Positions 24,853 to 34,585 of a stretch of 34,585 nt of DNA are shown in pieces. Within the stretch, counting starts at the first letter, position 1; every line of letters begins with the position of its first letter. The translations under genes were made by a program, and so were the position numbers. The notes below the pieces were generated by a model. The model saw only the letters and a program-made list of their open reading frames with translations, had not been told where the DNA came from and made no database searches. Location: contig WELB01000135.1 of assembly GCA_009602725.1 (NCBI GenBank), positions 3,738-38,322 of the forward strand. The letters run 5' to 3'. The DNA comes from Spirogloea muscicola (Eukaryota; Streptophyta; Zygnematophyceae; Spirogloeales; Spirogloeaceae).

Positions 24853-27800
24853 ATGGCGGACCCCGACCCCGGCGCCGTGCAGGCGCTCCTCCACTCCTGT
24901 CGCCACTCCGGCAACCAGGTCAGCCGCCGCCCGCGCCCCGGCCTCCCCTCCGGGCGGCGCTGCTCGTCCCGTCGACGCCGTGACGAGCCGCCGGCTAAGC
25001 GCGCGCATGCCAGGCGTATGAGGAGTTCAAGCGCGTCCTCGGGAAGCTCCTCGACGCGGACACTCGTGTGGCTGCACGCCGGTGCGTCGTGGCGCCCTGA
25101 GCTCACCCGCAATTGCCGTCGACGGACTGCCGCACGCCCCACGCTACTCATCAGCAGCTCTGGAGCAGCTTGCCCGCAGCCAGCGTTCCTCTCCGTCATG
25201 ACTCGGTCAATTGCCGCCATCGGCTATGACTCGAGGGGGCGATCCGCTGGGTACAGATTTTTGGCAGCCGTGGAGAAGGCTGCGAATGCGGAGGTGCCGG
25301 AGGAGCGCCAGATGGCGGAGCTCCACTTCCGAATCCACCAACTCTCGCTCAGCGAAGTTCCAGGCAAGCGGCACTGATGCGAGGCGCTTATCGCTGCCGG
25401 AAGCTGAGCAGAAGTTCATGAGACGCCTTTGTCTTGCTTGTATCATGGACCATTAACCAGTACGGAGGTATTCGATGCTGCGCAGAGGTGGAGGCCATGG
25501 AGGAGGGAGGGCCGTGCAACGAGAAGAGGCAGTCGCTCACGCTCCTAGAGCTTCCCTCCATCTTCGTTCCCGAGGCGTGGAGCTTCACCTTCTTCGAGGG
25601 TATCTCGCGGCACCCGGACACGGGGTTCCGTGGGCGGGATGTTGTTGAGCTTGGCTGCGGGAATGGATGGGTCACTCTTGCCATGGCCGCAAGGTATTGC
25701 CCTCGCAAGGTAAGTGACCGCTACCAATTGCTGTCTTTCACCAAGCGGCTCGTCTCCGCACTCGTGTGCCTATCTCTTGATTGTGTCAGTAGTGTCGGTG
25801 AATGATTGCTTTCCTCGCTCTCTCGCCTCCCTCCGTCCTCCCTCCACCTTTCCTTCCGTCCATGATCCTTTGGCCCCCACTCCTGTGCCATTCATAGCCT
25901 TTCATTCACTCTACGCTTCAGTGTGCATTTCTCATATTCCACTCTTTGTCTGTGCCTCTTCTTTGCTAATGAAATGCTCCCTTGGTTAGACAGGTCTATG
26001 GGCTGGACATCAACCCCCGAGCCATCAAAGTGGCGTGGATCAACCTCTACCTCAACGGATTGTCGCCTGACGGGAACCCTGTTGTCGATGCTGAAGGCAT
26101 GACAATGCTGGACCGGGTCGAGTTCCACGAGTCTGACCTGCTGGCTCATTGCCGTGACCACCACATTTCGCTTGACCGTGTGGTCGGCTGCATACCCCAG
26201 GTCAAGTCTCCTTCATTCAGAGAGTGGAATGCAGTTTAGACCACTGGCTCTGGAAACGCTCCTCGTGACACTTGCTGACACTTGCAGCCGGCTGCCTAAT
26301 GGCAGGTCCTGAGCCCGGACCCTGAGGCGATGCTCAACATGGTGTCCGAGACGATGACTGACGAGTTCCTGCACTCGCTAAGCAACTACTGTGGCGCACA
26401 GGTGCACATCCCCTCTTCTCACACTCAAACCATGACCGTGGTCCCTGATGCCTAGACTCTAGGCCTTTACTCCTGAATAAGTGTCACCTTGGCATTCTCA
26501 CCTGCCTCAAGGCCACACTGACAACTCTGCCGACCAGTCGCCTGGAGCATCATGACAGGGCTTTGTGGAGGACCAGTTTGGGCTGGGTCTGATCGCCCGT
26601 GCAGTAGAGGAGGCCATCCAAGTCGTGCGGCCGTCTGGTTGCATCATCCTGAACATGGGTGGACGACCAGGCATGGCTGTGTGCGAACGCCTCTTCCTCC
26701 GCCGCGGCTTCAACATCCGCAAGCTCTGGCAGACCCGCGTGAACCAGGTCTCACCCACCTCCTCTGGCGCCCCATCACATCCTAATGCGTGCATCTCCTC
26801 TCAGAGGGAGAGTTAGCTCAATCTTCAGCAGCTTCTTGGAACTAAGGCAAACCTGGCGGCCTCTAAGGAGGCAAATCTTCTTTGACAACTTCATCACACG
26901 CTTGGTCCAGGCTGCAGACACAGACATCCTTGCTCTTGTGGAGATTGAGCGCAGCAGCAGGCACCGCTTTGAGTTCTACATGGGGCCTGTGAGCGAGGAG
27001 CCGGTCTCTGCAAAAACTGCGTATGCATATGCACGTGCTGGGGGTTCTATTGGCCACGGCCTGACCGTCTTTGAGTGCCGACTGCGGCATCCCACTCATG
27101 TGAGTGGTTGCCAGCTGAGCACGTCGCATATTGCACTACTTTGTTAATGATATCCTCCAGCTCTGATTACGACTACCGCCAGCTTGCATACTGCTGCCCT
27201 TGCTTTGAGCTGAGGCCCTGCCTCTCTTGGTAACCTTGAGCTGCATTTGCGTTATCTGCTCACAGACATGAATGTCCAGAGTTGGTCTGCTCAGCTTGCT
27301 TTGCCCATGCTTGCTGAAGTACTTGATCTCTTCTGACTTACTAATTGAATACATCCACAAATGTGCAAAGTGGATTGCATGCCTGGCTGGAGAGGACGGC
27401 ACGTAACTGGCTGTTGCATACTTGTGTTGCGTACTTGTGTGACAACGTTGTTCTGATTCCCTGGAAGTCAATCTCTACCCCTTTTGCAGGTGAAGCAGAT
27501 CTTTCAATTCTTGAAACAGGATGGTTATAGTGAAACAAGGGGAGCTCTGGATCTCGCATTCCATGATGATGGGGTGGCAGACGAGAAGACCGCCTTTCTG
27601 GCACATCTCGCTTCCACCCTTCCCTCATCCCTGCCATCTTCCTCCCTCCACTTCCGCTCCCAGTTTGCTGCATTTATGCGACTGTATTTTCGTGTTCCTT
27701 ACACTGCTCAGGTACTTGCCAAACCCTGGATGCATCTAACAGCAGGCAGAGATTGCCAACTTGCCAACTCAAGGTTGATAAGTAGACCATGACTATGAAG

Positions 27801-30800
27801 CATCCTGCTTGTGCAACTTCATGTCGCAGATCTCATATCTGGACCAGCACAACTGGTAAGACTGATGAGAGCATACTGAGAATGATTTGCTGTGCAAGCC
27901 TGTGTCCAGAATCTCGTCGTGCTTCCTTCCAGAGGAGCCGCGCTGGAGAATATTGTGCGACTTTATGCTCCTCGTCTGGCACTCGTGGATGCCACCCTGG
28001 CTCGCCTTCTACCAAGGCATCTCCTACAGGTTCTGTTGGTATTCAAAAAGCATATGCATGCGTGTGCTATTCAGACAAGCAGGGCTGAAGAGTTCTGCAG
28101 GCAGCTGGTTCTATGTGCATCAAGTCAGAAAGAAGCTCTGCTCCTAAAAAGGGACATTGTGGTTCTGCATGCGCAGGATGATGTTGCATTTTCGCCGAAG
28201 GGGAAAAATGGGGTGTCTACCAACTTGGTCAGGGGGCATGTAAGGTCCACCATCAGTTGGATATGAGCATTTAGGATTTGATTCCCTTGCATGTAGACCA
28301 GTTTCCTAAGATTGATGCTACTGCCTTGGCTTTAGCCAGCTGCATATGTTCTAGCCTGTAAGTGCTTGATTCTGGATCCCAACTGACTTTGTTGCTTATT
28401 AAATTGATAGGGTTCTTTGCAAAAAGATTACCGGCCATAGTGTACTTATGAGCAAGTAAGTGGACTGCAATGGGGCTGTGCTCTGACCGTTGTCTGCTGA
28501 CCCATGGTGCGACAGGAGGAGCATCATGGCATGACCTTGCTGGAGGCGCCGCGAAGCGCTGACCTCCTTCTGCAGCTAACTCGTGCCCTGAGGCCCCAGG
28601 TTATGGTGCTCCAGTTGGCAGACTTTGAGATGCGGAGCACAATTGCGTTTGAGCAGCTCCTCCAGGTCTCCAAGGAGGTGGGAGCAAGAATATTTGTGGA
28701 CATCAGTGACCACTTGGAGCTTTCCTCACTCCCTTCCACCAATGGCGTCCTTCAGTATCTTGCTGAGCACCCTCTCCCACCGCATGCGGCCATCATCTGC
28801 GGGCTTGTGAAGAACCAGGTGCCCTGCTGCCTCTCTGCTGTGACAAGCAGTAGTCCTAGCGGAGGCCAGCAAATACGTCAAGGATACCAGACACTCTGTA
28901 TAGTGGATGACCATCTCTCCAGCCTTCAGACCCCTCAAAGCTAACTTGGTCAGAGCTTTAGTATAGAAGTGTTGACATACACTATTCAAGACAGGCAAGC
29001 ACTGTGCATGAACATCTAGGTGAAGATTCTGTACTGGCTCTTTGATGAGACACTGTGGTTGGCAGGTGTACTCGGACCTGGAGGTCTGCCTCTTGATATC
29101 AGAGAATGCAAGCTTATTGAGAGGGATTGCAAACATGACCGAGCTTACGTTCTCCGTGACTCCTGCAATGAGCCAGTTGTATTACGGCACCCTTTTGCAT
29201 GAGCTCCTCTCATTTCAGCTGCGTGAGCGCCACCTACTCAATCAGGTGATGATGGCATGTCCTACTGGACTTAGCATTTCAGTCCCACTGCCTTACTTAC
29301 CTCCATATGCTGAATTGGCTGTGCAATCCTAACACTCATATCCTTGACCATCTGCAGCGGACGATAAGAGAGGAGGACGATCTTACATCGTCCCAGTTTG
29401 TGGCTATCACGAGGTGTGCAGCGGAAGCTTGCCAATTTCCGTCCGTCTCGAGTGCCGAGGGTCCCTCCCCATTGCTGGGGGCGGAAGAAGCTGATCACCA
29501 ATGGGTCAGGATGGACGAGGCGGAGTGTCACCTGGCGGCTCCCCGAGCTGCAACACGCCTTGTATTTGAGGGCTTTGCCCGGCAGCACGTGTCTGAGGCC
29601 GAGATGGATCCTCGCCCAGAGATCCTTCAGGTAAGGCTCTCCTTCATGGGCCCAGAGTAAGGGGCTATGGTCTAGATGCTGAGGTCTGGCTGAGGATCTG
29701 GCAGTGCGTATTTTTCGTACTTGCCTGTATTACTTGGTGTTGTGCTGACTCTTCCTTACTTGACTTATCTGCCAGCTGCTGTCTGAGAGGCTGGGCCTCA
29801 ATCCCAGCAATGCAAAGGAGGTCGTACTGGGACAAGACAGCGGCCCGCTCTTTTACCGGCTCATGGCAGCATGTCACCAGGAAGGTGCCACAGCCCTCCT
29901 CCCTTCTGGGTTTCCCGGGAGCTGGCTGGCGACCGCCGCTCTCTGCCAAGTCAGCTGGCAGGTGATCGCCACACTCGAGGAGTCGGGCTACAAGCTGCTC
30001 CCCAGCCAGCTAGAGACAGCGCTGGTAGCTGTGCCCAGAGCTTGGGTGGTTCTGACTGCGCCAATCGTCAACCCCACGGGTGCTGTGTACACGAGCGAGG
30101 AGCTTGTGGCTCTGCTTGGAGTCTGCAGGCGGCATGGCGCCAGAGTTATTATCGACACGTCATATATGGGGCTACAGTGGGATGACTTCAATTCTTGCTG
30201 CGACTTGGAAGGGGCAGTTGCCAGCATGCTGCCCAAGGCTATGTATGCAGTTGCCATCCTTGGCAGTGTATCAAAACTGGTAGGAAGATGGGTCACTGTG
30301 TCCTACTTCCATGTCCCTATAGCACGCTCTGCTGGATGCCTCTCTGTTTCCCCTCTGTTGCAAGGTAGAAAATTCTGCAAGGCAAGCAGGTTCTACTGAG
30401 GACCCTCCATGCGTCTCCTGACGATTCACTTACTGAAGACTCGGCACCTTGTCTGTGACTTGGTCCTGCAGTTCTCGGCTGGTGGCCTCCGTCTTGGATT
30501 TGCTGTGCTGCGTGACAACGTCTTCATTGATGCCCTCAAGGAGAGGGAAAGCAGCAGGTCTAGGACCAGGAGTAGTTGTTGCTTACTCTTCTTGTTCTTA
30601 CTCGCCTTGACATTGCAAATACCATGAAATGGATATATTCTTGTAGAATTCGTTCCGTCAGTAGGTGCAGACGAATCGAGGTGAAACAGCAACGACATGA
30701 ACGCATTTGCCGTTCTCTAATGACAGTATTGATCATGCTGGTGCAGCTTGTGCAAGCCGCATGGGACCCTTAGATATGCAGCAAAGAGGATGATGGCTTT

Positions 30801-31499
30801 GCAGGACCAGTACTCTGACAGCATGCAAAGTGAGCTCAAATCCCAACTCCAGGAGCTCAAGAGGAGGGCGGATCTCCTTTGTCAGGTAAGACACGCTTCC
30901 AACCAAAAAATAGGCCACAAGGCCACTATCAATCCTGGCATGTCCAGGTATCTTACCGTGCCCTTTCATCCATGCTGGCCTCCAATGTTGGCTGGTGCGT
31001 TTAGCCATTATGCAGGGTAGGTTGTAGATGGTGAGGCCAAAAAGTGCATTGCATGTGTGCAACTTGTTTACCTGAAGTGCGCGTAATCTACTCTCGTGCA
31101 TGAGCGCAGACCTTATGTGAATCTGGATGGGCGCCGCTCAGACCAGCAGGGGGCCTCTTCCTAGTGGCTCGGCCGGTTGCATTTGAAGGCAAGGCCTTCC
31201 GCTGTGCCAAGCACAGTGACGTCAATGGCGGAGCTGCCATGGACCTTGACCAATTGCGAGAAGCTGCCAATGGGAAGGATAAGGTTGAGCAAGCAACGTA
31301 CACCTTGGACAGCAAGAACATCCGTGATGCGATGAGAAAGGCTGTGGGCTTGATAATCAACTGCAGCGACTGGACTGGCATACCAAACCACTGTCGTTTT
31401 GTCTTTTCTGGTACTGAGGATACTTTCACTCAAGGACTGCATCGAATCAGGCAATTCCATGCCATGGTACTTAGGCAAACAGGTCAGGAAGAGACGTAG
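24853..31499 (+). CDS. MMT1: Methionine S-methyltransferase (MMT), 17 exons, with complete PLP-type residue set
   Basis: Makes S-methylmethionine from methionine and SAM in the cytosol; it feeds the SMM cycle and, in some plants, DMSP synthesis. Exons: 24853–24918, 25014–25081, 25257–25363, 25486–25709, 25994–26200, 26306–26401, 26559–26747, 26911–27099, 27490–27711, 27910–28029, 28516–28818, 29066–29245, 29358–29630, 29776–30279, 30472–30557, 30747–30885, 31110–31499. One frame of about 1120 aa, slightly longer than flowering-plant MMT. The N-terminal methyltransferase has ELGCGNGW (135–142), YGLDINPRA and the MMT signature VVGCIPQ. The C-terminal half is an aminotransferase fold that keeps VNPTG (N847), D875, Y878, SVSK (K915), GLRLGF (R923) and CRF (R1087). 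Exon 3 probably uses a GC donor (25364); GT at 25358 or other acceptors are alternatives, and the exon 10–11 junction is less certain because a small exon could be missed. Confidence 0.94.
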
Positions 31500-31787
31500 G
31501 CAGACTCGGCAACAACTAGAGGTGTATGACGACATAGTTGAGCTTGCAATTTACAGACAGAAGGCACAATTCCATTGAGAATTTTGCACAGCTGCCAGGA
31601 CTTTGACTTCCCTCCCTTCACATGGGTCATGACTGCAATGGATGAGTGTATCGATTTTCGCTCACGTTAGAAAACCTCAATGAAATGAATTGCACAAAGA
31701 CAGGAGTCAACATTGCTCCGATTGGTGACGTCCAGATGGTGACGTCATCTATATACAGCCAAAAAAATCCTGGCTAACAAATATTAA

Positions 31788-34387
31788 CTACTCAATGAGG
31801 CGCTTATACTTGCAGTACCAAACTACTGCAAGGAAAATACAAACAGCTCCAGTGGCCGATCCAAAGCAGACATAGTAGAAGACGTTGTAGTTGGAGGGCT
31901 TGTCATCAAAGAGGCTAATGTGGATATTCATGCCGAAGATGCCGGTAATAACCACAAACATGGTAATAACGAGTGTGGCGGTAGTGAGTAGCACATTCAT
32001 CTGCAGAAGGTGATTCTGCTTATCGTCCAGCATAATCTCAATGTAGTCCTGCGTGTCATCTACGTACTCGCGGAGCTGCCAACAAGAAGCAATGCACACG
32101 GTGTTTCAGAGCAAACGTAAAAAGATTCCACATACAATGAAGGAACAACAAGGGGTATGGTGGTGTGACTTACAGTGGAGAGCTTATTGAGGGTCCCTTC
32201 TATCTGTACAAAGTAGGCCTCCAAAAGCATCTCCAGCTCCTCCACATCCAGTGATTTTTGACTGGTGCTGTTGCTACTGCTGCTGCTGCTGCTGCTGCCT
32301 TGGCTGCTTTTACTGCCATGAGACCTGTGCGAACCTGGGCTCTCACTCCCTTCCTCAACTGCGCTGACACCTTGGCTGCCTCTCAGGTCCGCCTCCCCGC
32401 GAGGTGGCCTTGGGGGCAGAGCTGCTCGCCTTCCCCCTGAGCCTCTCATTCTGACAAGGTAGTGGACACGGATAAGGGCACACAAATGCACTGCATTATA
32501 TAGAACATGGCACACAACTCCACTGCTTATATGTAAACATAACAGGACTTTACCTTGCTAGGTTTGAGACAGCCCACATATATTACCTTGAACGTAGTTG
32601 ATAAGATGAGGCATCCGCAAAGGAAGACAGAAGGGCTGTTCACCTCATTCGCCGGAGCCTCTGTTGCTGTTCATTCTCGTCATCCATTCCTTCCTGATCA
32701 AGGCCATCTTCGACCCTCCTACCGTCACCAAGGTCCTCGTCACCCGAGTCGTCTATGGCATCATTTCCATCATCCTCCTTGCTAAGGCCAACCTCTGACT
32801 CGGTCAGGCTCGGCCTGGTCTGTAAGGGTGCAGCAGCGGGCCCAAGGGCCGGCGTTGCTTGACCATAGCGCAAGGGAGAGAGGCTGCGGGAAGGTGTCCG
32901 CTCGAGCTCCCGGTGGAGCTTATCTGTCAAATACATCTCGTCCATGTCCTCGTCATCATCAAGGAGTTGCTCAACCTCGTCCCTCACCTGCCATACAAGA
33001 CACTAGCGAAAGCTCAGGATGTTGATCAGAGGTCCCGTGCACAAGAGCTCCACATGAGGTACGTGCACAGTCCTCACCTTCTGAACACGACTTGAAATAG
33101 CCACAAGACGGCTCTTCAGTTGTCGGACTCGCTCAAGATTGAGCGTGCTGATTGTCGACGTGAGTTCGTCAAGAGCAGGGTACGCCTCTTTCTCCAGTGC
33201 TGATGCCTGCACATGCATCCGGCTTCACTGCCCTGTTAACTGAGGCCGTTATCAAGGAGTCAGACCGATGATAAGAACATTGCTATGTGTGGTATATTTT
33301 GGTCCGAGTATAGGCTACATCAAATACCACTGATATTTGATGTAGCAGGTCGTTGTACGTCTCACTTACTGCGAGCAACCTATTACTCGCCCTACTGAGG
33401 ATCTTGTCATCCAAGCAACCACAGTTGAGCAGTCAACGAGGTCCATGCATGCACGGGCATCTGCGTGAGGAGCAGACCTCTGTGTCGAGAAAGGTGCAGG
33501 CAGCCTCCAAGCAGGCCTCCAGGGCGCGGAACTCGAAGGGCAGCGCCATCGGGCCTCCCCTGACGGCCATGCTGACCTTGCCATCATCGTCCACTTCTGA
33601 GGCCGACCAGCCAGAAGCTGCGGCTCCAGGAGGCTGCCTGTTTCCTGCCGTGACTGCTCCTTCTCGTCTGAAGCGCATTCCAGGCTCTGGCGACTTGTCC
33701 AGGACAAGGCTCTTGGGGCTTCCCTCGTTGTCGGACAGGCCGCCGCCACCATCTCCGGCGACCTTGCCCATGCAGCCCACAGAGCTCATTTCAGTAGCCT
33801 GTTGGAACCGAGCCACATGGCAGCAGCAGCAGCAGCAGCAGGCAAGCAAGGTCTTGCAAAGCACTGTTCCCCTCCAAGTGCCCCAGCTGGCACATGGCCG
33901 AGAACCGCCATGCACACAGAGACGAGCTGACGCTCGTGGTGTGAAGGAGGTTCTTGGTGGGGTGTCCACAAGAGGATGCAGGTCAGCGGCATTGATTGGT
34001 GCATCAGTTGCTCAAGTGGGTGGTCGGCGTTCAAGCGCCCGATACGTCGATGCATCGGCGGTCGAGCCATGGGGCGTCACCTGCTCGCCGAGGGCGTTGA
34101 AGTGGGAGGGGAGGCGGCGGCGGAGCTCGTCCACGAGCGCGGCGACGGCGGGGAGCTGCCAGTTGAGCAGCAGCACCTCCTGCGCGGTGATGATGCACTT
34201 GATGTGCTCCAGGTTCACCACGATGGCCTTCTCGCGCCCCAGCACCGTGGACGGGTACGACAGCGTCGGGTCCAGGATGCGCAGGTCGCGCGCCGGGATG
34301 GACACGCGCCGCATGATCGCGTACTTGTCCGCCTCGATTATCTGGAGATGGGTTTTTCTGGGTTTGCGGTTCAGGATTTTGGGTCGT

Positions 34388-34432
<45 letters not shown>

Positions 34433-34585
34433 AGTGGCGGCGGACCTGCGTGTCGCCCTCCTGGTCGATGCGGAGCCAGGAGCGCGCGCCCTTGCCCTTC
34501 TTGCGCAGCACGCCCAGCGCTGCGCGCTCCAGCCGCGCGGCCGCGGCGGCGGAGGCGGACGGCAGCGTATGTCGACCAGGTGGAC
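31788..34585 (-). CDS. MRS2: MRS2/CorA-type magnesium transporter, 5' end beyond window
   Basis: Homopentameric Mg2+ channel of plant membranes. Exons (minus): 34446 to beyond 34585 (partial), 34081–34341, 33478–33798, 33078–33206, 32644–32987, 32174–32450, 31788–32075. The N-domain reads WLRIDQEG, IMRRVSIPARDLRILDP and LGREKAIVVNLEHIKCIIT, then LPFEFRALEACLEA and AYPALDELTSTIS. Coiled-coil parts include RVRQLKSRL and VEELEMLLEAYFVQIEGTLNKL. TM1 (LLTTATLVITMFVVITGIF) is followed by the pore motif GMN and TM2 (YYVCFGSATGAVCIFLAVVW). Two inserts are long for the family: a Gly/Asp/Ser-rich stretch before FEFRALE, and an acidic plus polyserine linker across exons 5–6. No in-frame ATG lies before the right edge, so the start is outside. 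Convergent with MMT, with 288 bases between the stops. Confidence 0.92.
32264..32300. repeat. GCT/AGC triplet repeat coding for polyserine in MRS2
   Basis: A run of GCT triplets (AGC on the coding strand) in MRS2 exon 6 encodes a serine tract in the linker before the coiled coil. It is a likely site of length variation and keeps the frame because the unit is three bases. Confidence 0.8.
33315..33345. repeat. Perfect 12-bp inverted repeat in an MRS2 intron
   Basis: The arms CTACATCAAATA (33315–33326) and TATTTGATGTAG (33334–33345) are exact reverse complements with a 7-base loop, CCACTGA. They sit in the intron between the exons 33078–33206 and 33478–33798. Confidence 0.85.
34388..34432. repeat. 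(CGG)15 microsatellite in the MRS2 first seen intron
   Basis: Fifteen uninterrupted CGG triplets lie in the intron between the exons 34081–34341 and 34446 onward. It is only about 14 bases from the donor-side exon. Confidence 0.95.

Overview
The window is nuclear DNA from an intron-rich, GC-rich green-lineage eukaryote. Every recognisable gene is split by GT–AG introns, several have GC-rich first exons that look like organelle transit peptides, and the gene set is plant-type: plastid LepA, CYP40/SQUINT, chloroplast alkenal/enone reductase (AOR-like), a plastid YtqB-like methyltransferase, a plant tetraspanin, methionine S-methyltransferase (MMT) and MRS2-type Mg transporter. MMT and the tetraspanin point to the streptophyte line. 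A streptophyte alga is my best guess, but the species cannot be read from the sequence. Runs of N show that this is a draft assembly.

Layout, left to right: a LINE-tail fragment (1–105); plastid elongation factor 4/LepA (minus, 21 exons, 733–6078); a repeat-bearing spacer; CYP40 (minus, 10 exons, 7344–10123); AOR-like reductase copy 1 (plus, 10618–13394), head-to-head with CYP40; a spacer; a YtqB/rRNA-methylase-like SAM enzyme (minus, 5 exons, 14586–16386); a pile-up of non-LTR retrotransposon 3' ends (16.5–18.3 kb); AOR-like copy 2, which stops after exon 5 (plus, 18601–20383); more LINE 3' ends (20.4–21.7 kb); a tetraspanin (minus, 5 exons, 22470–24018); a LINE fragment and a G-tract-rich spacer; MMT (plus, 17 exons, 24853–31499); and MRS2 (minus, 7 exons seen, 31788 to beyond the right edge).

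The genes do not form a pathway. They are ordinary single genes in alternating orientation, several with plastid roles (LepA in translation, AOR in detoxifying reactive carbonyls, the YtqB-like methylase). The local story is a tandem duplication of the AOR locus, with the methylase and the LINE cluster lying between the copies. Each copy then suffered a different lesion: a 110-bp insertion with a target-site duplication in exon 4 of copy 1, and loss of the last two exons in copy 2 at a single-N join to LINE sequence.

The most interesting observations are these. (1) The MMT C-terminal aminotransferase-like domain keeps the whole set of PLP-enzyme residues (N847, D875, Y878, K915, R923, R1087), several of which I recall as substituted in flowering-plant MMT. 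(2) The exon insertion in AOR copy 1 may have created a new 80-bp intron that restores the frame. (3) A LINE family has a 3' tail carrying a short stem-loop whose pairing is kept across copies of different sequence and orientation.
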